Shown one piece after another: positions 1 to 12,222 of a stretch of DNA of 64,000 bases (its first letter is position 1; each line of letters opens with the position of its first letter). Where the stretch lies: NCBI GenBank assembly GCA_015478945.1, contig JABUQX010014034.1:1-64000 (forward strand). Reading direction: 5' to 3'. The notes under the pieces were generated by a model that was given only the letters and a program-made list of their open reading frames with translations, had not been told where the DNA came from and did no database searches. This stretch comes from Trachelipus rathkii (Eukaryota; Arthropoda; Malacostraca; Isopoda; Trachelipodidae). A program made the translations under genes and the position numbers.

Positions 1-190
1 AAAGAGATATCACAATTCATAATTAATAGTTATCATATAACGGCAACATAAATGTTAAATAGTCAAAATAATAAATAAAGAAGAGTAAGATAATAACTTA
101 TATAGTAACTCTAATGAATCTTACACTTATTTCTTACGGTCTCCCACTCAAGGTGAGCCTAGAGAGTGAGGTATCGGTAGGTTTGAGAGA

Positions 191-404
191 GAGACATATT
201 ATATATATATATATATATATATCATATATATATATTTATAATATATATAAGTTCGGATCTAGGTGTCTTTGGGGGCAAGAAGGCATAATCCGAATCAAGA
301 ACCTGCAACAAGATTACGAGCACTATAAGCCGTAAGGCAAATCATAAATGAGGGCAACCCCTCGCCATATTATCACACCATATACGATCTGACTATCAAT
401 TCAT

Positions 405-438
<34 letters not shown>

Positions 439-466
439 TATATATATATATATTATATACCTTTCC
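191..466. repeat. Imperfect (TA)n microsatellites
   Basis: Two alternating TA tracts (about 191-251 and 402-466) flank about 150 bases of ordinary AT-rich sequence. The tracts are interrupted by single-base slips (AA or TT in the TA phase). Open frames here encode only Tyr/Ile runs and are not genes. Confidence 0.9.
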
Positions 467-1440
467 AATATTGACCTAATAAATACCATCTCTAAACTAA
501 TTATATACTTTCATTTATTATCTCTCTAATTCATACTATCACTATACTTTCTTCTACTACTACACTCATAAACATACTAAACTATCTTCTAAATAAGTTA
601 TCATTAATATTCCCTCATTTTATTTAATATCTAAATTTATTCTTAAAAATCGTCCTATAATATATATAGCATACTTTGGCCTATTCCATACCTGTATAAT
701 AAAGTTGATTACTCACTTTATATATATATATCACTTGTAAATACACACAATATTTATAGTGTAAAAATACTATAATATATATTATAGAACTAATTAAAGA
801 CCCTGCACAAAATTAAACCACCTTCGTTTAAAGTCCATAGCCATAATATTAATATAATCAAAGTAGTTAAAAACATCGTACCTATATATTACATGTAGTA
901 TAACCCTTAAGCTAAACTACATCAATAATACTTAGTCGCCTTTACATTCACCAACGGATTTAATTGATTACCAGCCACTACTTTCTTTATTGAAACTCTA
1001 GATTAATATTTTTAAACAATATTTGTTTTAATTACTTTACAAATTAAACTTTTATTCTCTAACAAAATCATTAATTCTAAAATTTTTACACAAAGATTTA
1101 AAACATTATTTAAACATCTGCTTACGTTTCTATGATAAATTAGCAGTTGCAAAAACTAAATTTAATATTAATGCCCTCTCACTTATATATTAACATTCTT
1201 AGGGAATAAATTATATAATATTTAGTTAAATAAGAACATTTTTGTTCTCAGCACTGTCATCACTATACATCTATAACTTAAACTTATCATCAACTGAGGA
1301 CTGTATCCTCATCACTTACACTATAAACCTAATATAACTAATTAGCTTACTTATTCATATATATATATATATATATAATATATTATACTAACGTTTATAC
1401 TTTCAAGCCCCACTATATTATTTATCTGCTTCTCGGCTTG
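467..1440. other. AT-rich non-coding stretch
   Basis: About 1 kb of AT-rich DNA with short TA tracts (near 720-730 and 1355-1390). All frames are dense in stops. I see no coding, RNA or transposon signal. Confidence 0.6.
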
Positions 1441-1503
1441 TGTTGTGTGTGTGTGTGTGTGTGTGTGTGTAAGGTGAGTGCGATGTGTGTGTGTGTGTGT
1501 TGT
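1441..1503. repeat. (GT)n microsatellite, compound
   Basis: Two GT runs are separated by a 19-base interruption (AAGGTGAGTGCGA core). On the minus strand this gives a His-Thr run in a chance ORF, which is not a gene. Confidence 0.92.
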
Positions 1504-1639
1504 GCTTGAAAATAAGTTGATTACCAGATGTCTTTAAAAATTTCGTCCCAATTAAAAAAGTAATCAAAATATTCATTTTTATTTTTTCGAATATAAACCG
1601 TAGTTGAGGCATTGTTTTTAAAAATTTTAAATATTTATT

Positions 1640-1735
1640 AAACATTTTTAAAAAAAATTAAATTATTTTTACTTTATTTATTTATTTTTTTATTATATTA
1701 TTTCTTTCGTTATTTATTTTTTTTTTTTTTTGCCT
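1640..1735. repeat. A/T homopolymer-rich tract
   Basis: Short A and T runs end in a T tract at about 1715-1731. Low complexity with no coding potential. Confidence 0.75.
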
Positions 1736-1739
1736 ATAA

Positions 1740-3380
1740 TTATTAAACTATATGCTAATATTAAGAATTTCTCAAATCTAAATTATCTCTTACTATTTAA
1801 CTATAATCTCAGTACCTGTATCTTCTCAGATACAAAGTGAGACAAAACATTTATCATATCAGAATGTAAAATATGAGCTACACACTGACTCAACATGAAA
1901 ATATAGCAATACTAGAGGGGAGTTGGAATTTGGGATTGCGCACAACAAAAGAAATGGCAGGCGTGGAGAGCTACTCGCCAGTACGAGCGCTACTATAGTA
2001 GAATTGAGGCTAACTGATCCCATCCCAATCATTGCTCAAAGCTACTCTGGACATTACAATCACTTTAAGATATCAAGCTTTGAAGATCATAAACCTATTT
2101 GAAAGAAAGGTCAATAACCATGATGTCGGTTACAAACTTCTACAGCTCAGAGGAAATTATAAATAATTATGTGCTCTTGGTTTCATCTTCTTCCGTCACC
2201 GAAAAATCCACGAGATTGAATGAACCCACCTGTTTAGTATTATTAATCGTGAAAAATTGTCGATTCGTTTAGTCCAAGTTATCGCTAACCAGATAGAAGA
2301 ATAGAAAATCCACAACATTGTCAAGGTATCGAACTTTATTACAATTCTCTCTTTTCGGGGAAATAATACATCCCACCTAGAATTGTGAACAGATCTATCT
2401 CTCTCAAATTGTTATGAATTTGCAAAATACAAAAAAAGAGATAAATACATTATTATCTGTTCACTTTACCCTTCTAACTTAAGCAAGTGTTCTTAATTTT
2501 TTATATTTTTGAGAAAATATATCATCATGTATTACTTTAATATCACACGAAAAATAGAAGAAAAAAGTAACGAATTCCCAGACTTTGTCACTCTAGATAA
2601 ATTTGTGAGAAAGGACACAACGCAGAGCGCGCGTTAATTGTGCGCATCCAAGTAGAAGCGAGTAAAACTTATCAACATTTATAGAGAAAATATAAAGACA
2701 CAAGATTTGACAGAGATAAGATATCGAAATCATCATCTATTTGAACCATCTTTTTACACCTACCGGAGAAACCCCTACCAATATAGAATCTGAGTAATAA
2801 CTCCAAATGGAGGGCAAAGAAGTACAACTGGTGTAGTTACTGAAACTTATAAGACCCAAAGTATAAAAATAGTGCCCATCACCGGTGGTGGAAATCCATC
2901 ATTACGCGTACCGCACTCTACCTCGAAATTTAAACTTAACTCAGTGGTACGGAGAGGGGAAGGTCTTTTAAAACTCAGAGTCGAAAGTAAGTTTTAGTGA
3001 CAAATAACCAATTGTTTTGGAAGGTTAAGGAAATATATTTAGACAAACTGATGACGCTGATATACGTGATAACTCCACAATATTGAGGTCAGTGTGACTT
3101 ATTGAGTTACTATGCTCCTCACAGCTTCCAAAGTTAATTCTTCGAAGTTGTTTTAGTTCTCAATCAGACAAAACTATATGGAAATCCAATGGAGATAATA
3201 ATTAATCAGTGAAATCACATCCAATATGATGATTTTCTAGTTGTGAAGACACTATGGAGGTAACACGAGAAAATATGGTCTATTACTGTATGGAGTTTAT
3301 GCATCTCTCAGCCCGAAAGAAATTTTCGGATAGTGAGTTGCCAACTTATGGTACTCGTGTATGAGCTCAAGGCTATGTTC
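1740..3380. other. Moderate-complexity non-coding DNA
   Basis: About 1.6 kb less AT-biased than its neighbours, without TA arrays. Every frame is broken by stops at short intervals and I recognise no protein motif. It could be decayed mobile DNA or intron. Confidence 0.5.
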
Positions 3381-3381
3381 T

Positions 3382-3470
3382 CTAGGTTAGTTACGTTAGG
3401 TTAGGTTACGATACGTTATGTAACGTTGTTAGGTTAGGTTAAGGTTTAGGTTAGGTTAGGTTACAGGTTA
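3382..3470 (+). repeat. Interstitial TTAGG-type telomeric repeat array
   Basis: A degenerate run of the pentamer GGTTA/TTAGG, with clear runs such as GTTAGGTTAGGTTA near 3395 and about eight further units from 3427 to 3470. It is interrupted by ACGATACGTTATGTAACG-like sequence, itself made of TTAC/GTTA variants. TTAGG is the ancestral arthropod telomere repeat. Moderate-complexity sequence on both sides suggests an interstitial array rather than a chromosome end. An internal satellite of the same unit is the alternative. Confidence 0.8.
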
Positions 3471-4289
3471 TGTTACGGCTTATGCAGTCTCAGACTTCCA
3501 GGGTATAGGTTACCGACACTTGAAGATGTCTATCACAGAATCCATGAATTTTTGTGTAAAGGATATTGGCAAGCGAGGAGCTAACACCTATATACCGAAG
3601 GAATAAATTCCGAGATATAAGACTCTACAAAATCTCAGCAAACGCGCGAGAAAACATCTAATAAGAGTTTTTAATTGCACACCACACACACAAACAACGC
3701 CAACAACTAACACAACTATATCTTACTAACTATTTAATTAAGTACTAAATACGCCACATGAGACAATAAGTAAGGATACAGAATAGATTCCTTGATTAGT
3801 CTCTAGAGTCCTCTACAACATCCTGAGATTCAGCTTCAAAAGAAAACGAGACTTGCGGCCCAATAAGAGTGAGGAAAAGTGGAGAAAATAAAGGAAACAC
3901 TTAGAATCACATAACCGAAATGTTACATCTACATTCACTATAAACTCGCACTGCAAAATCCTACTAAAGAATATTTTGAAGAAGTCTTCACTTTCGCCCC
4001 CAAAAGAAAATATATATTTTAAGATATAAACATCACAAGCATAGATAAAGTAGGATGGTACTAATAAATATCATGTTGAAATTAAGGATTTTAAATGTTG
4101 GAGCGATCTTATGCTACACCGAATATCAGTCTCGCATTGTTTCCTATTAGATACTTATTAAAAAAATGAAGGCACCTAAAATGTGGCGACGAGTGAGAGG
4201 TATGTGAACGAACAGAGAAACCAGAGTTTATGTTAGAGAGAGTACAACGCACACTAAACGCCGCTCCCACGCACACATACAGCAACCAC
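3471..4289. other. Unassigned non-coding DNA
   Basis: No TA array and no recognisable reading frame. A small CA-rich patch lies near 3678-3700 (ACACCACACACACAAACAAC). Otherwise featureless to my eye. Confidence 0.5.
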
Positions 4290-4545
4290 GCGTTCACTAT
4301 TACACAACTTACCAAATCCAATCATCACCATCTCTCCCGTCTCCGTTCTTGATCATTCACCAGCTAATTTCATCTATACATGCAAAGATTTACCATTCTT
4401 CTTCAACTTTCTTCCTGCGCACTCATACCTATTACCTCTCCATTACTAATAAGCCTGCCACCACGCACACACCAAAATACCTATTTCCTTCTTCGCACAC
4501 GCCACCCACCTACAGTCAACACAGCCCACAACACACACACATTTT
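4290..4545 (+). repeat. Dispersed pyrimidine-rich repeat, copy B1
   Basis: A C/T-rich segment that aligns by eye, in the same orientation, with 59,450-59,670. Shared landmarks in order are a TTGATCATTCACC / CTGATCATTTCAC motif, ATTTCATCT, ATTACCTC-TCCA-TACTAAT, a GCGCAC / GCGCGCGTACATCCACC stretch, and CCAAAATACCTATTT / AAAAATATCCTATATT. The spacing is preserved, so the two are copies of one dispersed repeat. Open plus frames across it are Ser/Pro/His/Thr-rich by-products. Confidence 0.6.
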
Positions 4546-4557
4546 ATAATATATTAC

Positions 4558-4950
4558 ATCATATATATATATATCACTACTATTACTATTATTAAATATA
4601 CTGTATATATAATATATTTGAGTTATGTCAATCAATATCAATATTTTTACGATTAAGTAAACAATACATACATATATACTATATATATATATATATATAA
4701 TATATATATAATAATATAATATAATATATAAATATATATATATATATATATAATATATATAACTATATATATAATATATATATAATATAATATATTATAT
4801 ATATATTATTATATATATATATAATATATATATATATATACTATAATATATAATTAATATATATAATAATATATAACTACTATTCATCGACTTCATATAT
4901 TATATATAATATATAATATATATATTATATATATTCTAACCAGTTACATA
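4558..4950. repeat. (TA)n array
   Basis: Nearly 400 bases of alternating TA with frequent phase slips (TAATAT, ATTATA). Low-complexity DNA without coding content. Confidence 0.92.
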
Positions 4951-5034
4951 TATAATAAGCTACCATCCCTAGTCATTATTATTACCTATAAGTATCAAGA
5001 TTATATTTTACTACCTATTAATTCTATCTAATTC

Positions 5035-5358
5035 TTATATATAAATACCCTTTATACGCGTACTACTTATATATATCATCCAGATAACACACTGAAAGTT
5101 AGACATTAGAAATACCTCTCTTAACTCCACATCAAATTGAGCATCACTGCTAAATACGTCTTTATTTGCCCGCTTATATACCTCAAGCATACCAAAATGA
5201 CTGTTAAAATAGCATATGCATTGCGAGCCTTCACATAAACTACTTTGAAAGATGTCGTTGATTCGAGTATGTAAAACCTTCTCACTTTGAAATGTAAAAC
5301 AAGTCAATGGTAACGGATGCTCCAACGAACATCGCCTTCCTTCTCTACCATTAATCAA
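5035..5358 (-). CDS. Unassigned ORF of 107 codons, possibly chance
   Basis: A minus-strand frame with ordinary amino-acid composition (Cys, Trp, Asp and Glu present), unlike the Tyr/Ile frames around it. It begins MINGREGRRCSLEH and runs into AT-rich sequence at its C-terminus. I recognise no domain, signal peptide or convincing membrane segment. It lies between two TA blocks with no visible splice context. It may be an exon, a decayed element fragment or chance; I favour one of the last two. Confidence 0.2.
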   Translation of the reverse strand: MINGREGRRCSLEHPLPLTCFTFQSEKVLHTRINDIFQSSLCEGSQCICYFNSHFGMLEVYKRANKDVFSSDAQFDVELREVFLMSNFQCVIWMIYISSTRIKGIYI

Positions 5359-5514
5359 ACAATGACTAAGGAATAATAATGCCGGAATTTTCGAGTATAT
5401 ATAAGAAAATTATGGAATTTATTGCAAAAGTTTTCTTAATCTTGGTTTTGGGCACCGTTGGTAAAGGTTGAGTACAAGTAGTTCCAAATCAACATGGTAT
5501 TTACCTCAATGGCA

Positions 5515-5734
5515 CTATATATATATTATATTTATATTTTATAATATATTTCTCACTACTTACCATATTACGTATGACTACTATATTATTTATTATATAG
5601 TAGATTTCTTACTATTATTATCTTATATTCCTCCTTATATATATTAATATATATATTATTTATATTATATATATATATATTATATATATACATATAGCAT
5701 ATAATATATTATATATTTTCATTATTTTGAAATA

Positions 5735-5765
<31 letters not shown>

Positions 5766-6019
5766 TATATATTAATATATTATATATATATATATAATAT
5801 ATATTTAATATATATATATTAATATATATTAATATTAGATATTAATATTAATCAATTATATATATATTATATATTATATTAATATTATATATTATATATA
5901 TATATTAATTATATATTATATATATATATATATTAATATATATATATTATATATACTCACATATATATATATATATATAATATATATTATATATTAATAT
6001 ATATATATATATATTATAT

Positions 6020-6050
<31 letters not shown>

Positions 6051-6461
6051 TTAATTATATATAATTATATATATATAAATTATATATATTATATATTTAT
6101 GGTATTCAATTATATTTTCTCTAATTCCAAATTCGATATATATACTATATATATTATATCTATTTATTAATTTCTATTATTATAAATATATTATCATACC
6201 TTATAACAAATAAAGATAGTTGACTGCCCTATATATATTTCTACATATATATCAACTGATAATGAGGTAATATATATATACTAATTTAAATACTTAATAT
6301 ATATATATTGGTTTTATATATATATCTACTATACCGCTCTTTATATAATATATACCTAAATATATATATATATATAAGTATAATAATATATATATTATAT
6401 ATATATTATAATGCTTCATAAAATTCCTAAATTGTAAATAATTGTATTTCTTACAGATGAA

Positions 6462-6492
<31 letters not shown>

Positions 6493-6549
6493 CTAATATA
6501 TATATCCAATATATATAGTATATATTATATATATATAAATATATATATT

Positions 6550-6584
<35 letters not shown>

Positions 6585-6588
6585 TGCT
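5515..6588. repeat. Large compound TA-rich block
   Basis: About 1.07 kb made mainly of imperfect TA repeats with short unique islands (near 6105-6130, 6180-6260 and 6405-6460). Its right edge abuts the LINE fragment at 6,589, so the array and the retroelement junction are directly adjacent. Confidence 0.9.
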
Positions 6589-6845
6589 GGCTGTCGTCGG
6601 AGTTTTCTCTCCAAATCAAGCCACTCTGCTGCCTTGATAAAGGCATCATTCCTGTCTCCATTCCACAGTTAATGATGAGTTTACTCCAGTATTTACTGAC
6701 GGGTCTAAAACCGGGAACAGGGTGGGCGCATCTGCTGTCTTTCCTGATCGCACTGCCTTCCCATACCTCCTCATGCTTCATTTTCCAACAGCAGAGTTAA
6801 TGGCTAATAATGATTGCGCTTTCTTACTTGCTTCAATAAAATTTC
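6589..6845 (+). pseudogene. Non-LTR retrotransposon (LINE) RNase H domain fragment
   Basis: From about 6,689 the plus strand reads VFTDGSKTGNRVGASAVF, then a short divergent stretch, then TAELMANNDCAFLLASIK. This is the order of motifs in the RNase H domain at the C-terminus of ORF2 in R1/Jockey/I-type LINEs: TDGSK with the first catalytic Asp, a Gly-Ala-Ala-like strand, then AEL with the catalytic Glu. RNase H removes RNA from the RNA-DNA hybrid during target-primed reverse transcription. Just upstream a frame shift separates another readable segment, LDKGIIPVSIPQLMMSLLQ (about 6,635-6,692). The reverse transcriptase, endonuclease and element 3' end are not seen. It is a truncated relic, cut off on the left by TA repeats. 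The competing minus-strand ORF is a shadow. Confidence 0.82.
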
Positions 6846-6884
6846 TAAATTGGTAAATTAATTGGGTACTCTTGAGTGAGAGAT

Positions 6885-7967
6885 GAAAATATTATATATA
6901 ATTATACTATATATATATATTTATATATAACCAATATCTCAAATATATTATATATGTATATATTATTTATTATATATATTTATAAATTTATATACTAGAA
7001 TTATCGCCTATATTACAGCGCGCTATATATAATATCAAATTTACGTACTTATAAAAAGAAAATACATACGTTTATTTTTATATTCACTTATATTAGACAT
7101 TTTTGCAAAAAAATATACTATAGAAAAAAGACACTATATTGTTAAGAGGTTACTATTAATGTAATAGAGATACTTAGTATTGACTAATAGCAATTATATA
7201 TCCTTATTTATATATACTTCTAAGGTAATATATTTTCAGATTTCAAAATTATCTAACTATGTAAATCAATAAAGCGCCACAGTAATTAATAAATATATTA
7301 TATATTATATTTAATGTTATTATGATGAGACCTCCCTCCTCTACTTCTTTTATATATATATATAATATTAATGTTATATGATATATAGTGAGGAGTGAGT
7401 TATAATCAGTTAGTAGTACAAATTATAAATCTATAGTAAGTATACTGAACATTATAAGAGTAAGTATAGTAAGTATATCATATATACCTATAAATAATTA
7501 TATAAATAATATATTTAAAAAAAATATTGTAAAATAGTTACATATATATAATAATATATATATATATAATTAGTAAAAGGGGAAGATTTTACAAATATGC
7601 TTGCCATGATATGTCTATTTATGACATAATTTTAAAAAGTTAACAGCAATTATATAATTACTAATTTAAATTTTAAATTTTTATTCATAAAAATAATTGC
7701 TTTCAGTATAGGAAGTAAGAGTTTGGTGTACAAATATACACTACTACCCTCTTTATTATATTACGTAGTAAGTGTGATATATTATTTAACCTATATAGGT
7801 ACCTTATATATATATATATGCTACCGGAAGTATATGCACCATTTAATATCAGAATCATTATAAGTATATAGGCTACCTATATAATATATATATTATCATG
7901 CCCTATATCTACTATATATACAAAAATATATTATAATATAATATATAATATATATCTATTACATATA

Positions 7968-7998
<31 letters not shown>

Positions 7999-8027
7999 CT
8001 ATACAAAAATCAGTTACAAATTTTTAT
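6885..8027. repeat. AT-rich DNA with scattered (TA)n tracts
   Basis: Short TA arrays (near 6890-7000, 7300-7390, 7540-7570, 7805-7820, 7900-8000) are embedded in very AT-rich sequence. I see no coding potential. Confidence 0.8.
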
Positions 8028-8165
8028 ATCAATAAATAGTCATGATCTCATATTCAGTCATTTCTGTCGATAAATAATCATGACATTCCTATCCATAAAA
8101 AATCTTGATCTCATATTCAGACATTTCTATCTATCAATAATCACGATCTCATGTTCTTCTCATCA
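8028..8165 (+). repeat. Four-unit minisatellite, unit about 25-42 bp
   Basis: Successive units start at about 8,028, 8,070, 8,095 and 8,133. The core is ATAAATARTCATGATCTCAT followed by ATTCAGNCATTTCTRTC. The second unit lacks about 17 internal bases, and the fourth diverges after GATCTCATGTTC. Units differ by scattered substitutions, as in an old tandem duplication. Confidence 0.8.
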
Positions 8166-8502
8166 AAGTTAATGGCCGAAGACCAAGATGAGCGCTCCTC
8201 CATCTTGTCCTAATTTTTAATAATTGTCTGTAATAAACTATTTTTTCCACTTTATGAAATCATCAATGTGATATACTAATTCTTAACATCAAAATGTAAA
8301 ATATATATACTTTCCTAACAAGGCTACAAAGAGACAGAGCCGAACCCATACCAGGGTTATAATTCAAACACATGTTAACATTGACAGTAAATAATACACA
8401 TGAGCACATTCATAGTATCTGGAGATCTATGAATGTCAAAAGGGCTAGTGGCTCCGATGGCATTGTAGTAATTTAGCTTTGTTTTTTTTGTATGTCTCAT
8501 AA

Positions 8503-8615
8503 TTTATCATTTTTTTTCTTTTTTTTAGGGTTTGCTTCGAGAACGTCCACCAACACGGAGTGCAAGGATTTCAGTGAATGTTTTGTTATGGGCGTGAAGG
8601 GGGGAAATATTTTTA
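8503..8615 (+). other. Exon-like segment behind a polypyrimidine tract
   Basis: A strong acceptor-like sequence (TTTTTTTTCTTTTTTTTAG, ending at 8,528) is followed by higher-GC sequence open in one frame. That frame reads FASRTSTNTECKDFSECF and continues VMGVKGG before a low-complexity A/T stretch. I recognise no protein family and see no clear donor. Equally, it could be a T-rich simple repeat beside a transposon scrap. Confidence 0.2.
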
Positions 8616-8756
8616 AAAAAAATTATTTTGTTGAGCTCCCTCCCTCAGTCACACCTCATCTCCTTGTTGCATACGTCATCACGGTAACGAAATTACGGTA
8701 AAATGTTCTTAATGAAAATATTTCCGCACTTCATCTTCTCTCTCCTCGATACATTA

Positions 8757-10080
8757 TATTAGAGAATCTATATATATACCACATATACCTAATAATATAT
8801 AATTCAATTCATTATATATAATATAATATATATATATACTCACATAAGTTGTTAATATCTTAATATTATATCTAACTATATATTATATCGAACTATATCC
8901 CTCCCATAAGGAGTTGGAAACATATATAACATTAATTTATGATACAAATATTATATTGTCCTCAGAAGATATATTTTTATTATAATTTTATCGCTTTCTA
9001 CTTAACTTGTATTCATCTCGTTCGTACTATAACTATATTAATGAACTGATTCATATAATTTACGGTCGTATTCATTGTTTTACCCTAATGCTTAGATGTT
9101 AAACTATTTATTATTCACTATATATATTTTATAACGTATATCATATATATATACTATAGTAGTAGGGCTACCATTCCGCACGTAAATTAACTTTTACGAT
9201 CCATAAGACACTTCCACTAATATATAATAAAAGTAATATTATTATACTATATACCTATAATATATTCATTATTTAAAAATATATGTAATGATATACAGAA
9301 ATACTTTACATTTATATTTCAATAATTGACCTGTGTGACACATATTTAATATAGTTGTGACTATTTAAATATACTTATATTATACTATATAATTTTATAT
9401 ATTATCTCAATTTATTATTATTACTTATAATATAAAGTGTTTGTAAATATTATATCTTTATATACTATAAATAATAATTATTATATATATATATATATAT
9501 ATGAATTTTGTTTATTACGTATATATACATATATATAATATACTTATATATATATATATATAATATATATATATAAGGACTTATATACTATATATAATTT
9601 AATTAAATATTATAATACATATATATAATATATAATATATATATATATAAGGTAATGTACTTATATATATATTATTTGTATTTTAAGTAACTTTTTGTTT
9701 ATATAATAATATTAATTATATTATTATAAATTTGTAAACTTTTTAATAGTTTATTATCTATAATATTATATTATCTATTATACTTATCTATTATCTTTTT
9801 ATACTTAACGTATATATATTATATATATATAGTTAGTATAGTTATAATATATTATGATAAATATGGTATATATATATAGCTTATACTACAGGAACTATAC
9901 TACTATATATCTTGATATATACAGCCTACTAATTTAATTTATAGTTACTATTTGATTATATATAATTATTATATATTTTATTATCAAATACCTACTATAT
10001 ATATATATACTAGTGTGGGTACCATATATATATATATAATATATAATATAGTACTATATCTTATTTGGTATCAAAGCAAA
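8757..10080. repeat. AT-rich block with many (TA)n tracts
   Basis: Imperfect TA arrays, notably near 9,480-9,500, 9,540-9,590, 9,615-9,650 and 10,005-10,050. Intervening sequence is over 80% A+T by eye and has no open frame of note. Confidence 0.85.
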
Positions 10081-10189
10081 ATATATTAAAGAAAAAATGA
10101 TTTCACTACTTCCGTAGAACTTTAATGATTATACCGCAGTGTAGGAAGGGGAAAAAATGCACCAATAAGTTATTAACAAATCTCAATGA

Positions 10190-10805
10190 GAATAATAATA
10201 CAATATAACTAACTAATAATAATAATAATAATATATAATAATAATAATAAATGATAACAATAATTAATAATAATAATAAAAAAATTATATAAATATTAAA
10301 TAATATATAATAAATAATATATAATAAATAATAGTAATAAAATAATTAAATTAACAAATTAAATAATATAAAAAATAATAATAATGCAATAATAAATAAT
10401 TGTATTAATTATATCGTTCATAATATAATAATAATAATTTAAATAAATTAAATAAATTAAAATAATATATAATAATATTAAATATAATAATTATATAAAA
10501 ACATATAATAATAATAAATAATAAATAATAAATAATAAATAATAATTATAATATTTAATAATCTTATTATATATATTTTATTTATAAGAATAATCGCTTT
10601 TATAATATTTCGAGCTAATAATTGATAATTAAATTAATTAAATAATATATAATTAAATAATTAATAATAATAATAATGATAAATAATAATAATAAATTAA
10701 ATAATAATAATAATATATAATAATAATAATAATAATATATAATAATAATAATAATAATAATAGATAATAATAATAATATAATAATAATAATAATAAAATA
10801 AAAGG
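10190..10805 (+). repeat. (AAT)n trinucleotide array, imperfect
   Basis: About 600 bases dominated by ATA/AAT trinucleotides with AAATAAT variants. The cleanest runs are at 10,215-10,290 and 10,660-10,800. One of the longest trinucleotide tracts in the window. Confidence 0.92.
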
Positions 10806-10979
10806 TATTAAAAAGATAATAATAACTACAGATAATAATAGTTAATACCTAAGTTACAAGGCACAAATTCTGATTCTAATAATAATTAATCCTAAATAAC
10901 AATCAAATAATATTACTAATTATAACTATAATATAAAATATTATTATTATTTATATTATGTTATTTTATTATTTATTAA

Positions 10980-11335
10980 TTACATAATAATTTGATATAC
11001 TCATATGTAAATTCCTCAAATTTCAAAGTATGTTTCGATACCTCTTTCTAAATTCCGATAGTTCCCTTAATCGATCATATCTAAATCTCTTTGCATTAAA
11101 AATAAAACCTTTAATTGCTGTTATTAGCTTTCCCTTCAATACTCCTTTTTATTACTTAACTGAACTATGTTGTGTTATAATAACTGGCAGACTCTATCGT
11201 ATCTATCTATCTATCCTATCGTGACAAATGAAGTCTTTCGCAAATGTGAAGGAAATTATTATAATGCACGTTCATGGGCGTTTACTCATAAGGCAGACAA
11301 TGAGTTCGCCTTTAATATCTACAACTAATTTTAGC
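10980..11335. other. Unassigned moderate-complexity DNA
   Basis: A 64-codon plus frame (about 11,030-11,224, starting MFRYLFLNSDSSLNRSYLNL) has no recognisable domain and ends in a TCTATCTATC simple repeat. I treat it as chance. Confidence 0.35.
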
Positions 11336-11339
11336 TCCG

Positions 11340-11610
11340 GATAGCTTCCTCTCTCTGCTCTACTTCCTCTACTCGTCTCCTCTACTCTTCAATCAGAAAA
11401 TCGCATGCTAGATCTCTCAGATCATCTACCATGTATCTCTTCCGTCTCATTCTCTCTCTTCTCATCTCAATCAATCAGTACTCATACTCTCTCTCTCTCA
11501 TTCACCCTCACTCGTTTATCTCTCTTTGCTCGTCAAATTAATTAAGCTTAATTGTTTATATGCTCACTGGCCTTCTCCCTCTCTCACCTCTTCTTCTTTT
11601 CTTCTTTTTC
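11340..11610 (+). repeat. Pyrimidine-rich (CT) tract
   Basis: Dense TCTC/CTCT with interspersed A and G, strongest at 11,440-11,510 and 11,565-11,610. It is strand-asymmetric low-complexity DNA, comparable to the cleaner CT array near 62.0-62.13 kb. Confidence 0.75.
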
Positions 11611-11755
11611 TTTCAAAAAAAAGTTACCACTCAATGTTTTAAATTTATTCATTCAATAAAAGTGAGGGAAGCAGATTCAAACATCTGACCCCTGAGGTAT
11701 CTTTCGAGCTTGCTTCCTATTCATAACACAATTGCAAAATTTTCTTTGTTTTCAG

Positions 11756-11783
11756 ATGTTTTCCCACATAATCGCTGTTCTTG
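11756..11783 (+). other. Candidate micro-exon (28 nt)
   Basis: The sequence TTTTCTTTGTTTTCAG (a good 3' splice acceptor, ending at 11,755) precedes 28 bases beginning ATG, followed directly by GTGAGT (a strong donor, 11,784-11,789). The 28 bases would encode MFSHIIAVLG with a split final codon. No flanking exon could be identified. It is a splice-signal observation only. Confidence 0.2.
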
Positions 11784-11964
11784 GTGAGTCTGAAGCTGCA
11801 CTTTATCGTCAAACACGTATTGTCAGTAAAGGTTTCATTGTGTGAAAGGGAGACGGATGTGGAAACTATGACGCATACACGGGGTAACAACTTTAATCAA
11901 AAATATGTCTTAATTGTAAAGGGGTAGGAAAAATAAAAACCCCATTTAACCTCATCCTGTCGTT

Positions 11965-12184
11965 CTATATATATATATATATATATATAAGTTATATATC
12001 ATATATAACGTGAGTGAGTATATAATATATATATGAGCAGAAGATAATTCACTCTAAACTTAATTGATGTAAATATATTAGCGTTATTATCAAGTGTTGA
12101 GTAGTTCATTATACTAACCTATACTATATGGCTACCTTAAGGTTAGTATATATAACCACAATCCATTATAACTATATAATATTT

Positions 12185-12222
<38 letters not shown>

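Noticed and set aside
6548..6781. 77-codon minus-strand ORF
   Set aside because: Antisense shadow of the plus-strand LINE RNase H segment.
10190..10805. Regularly spaced repeats that might suggest a CRISPR-like array
   Set aside because: They are trinucleotide AAT runs without unique spacers, and the genome context is eukaryotic.
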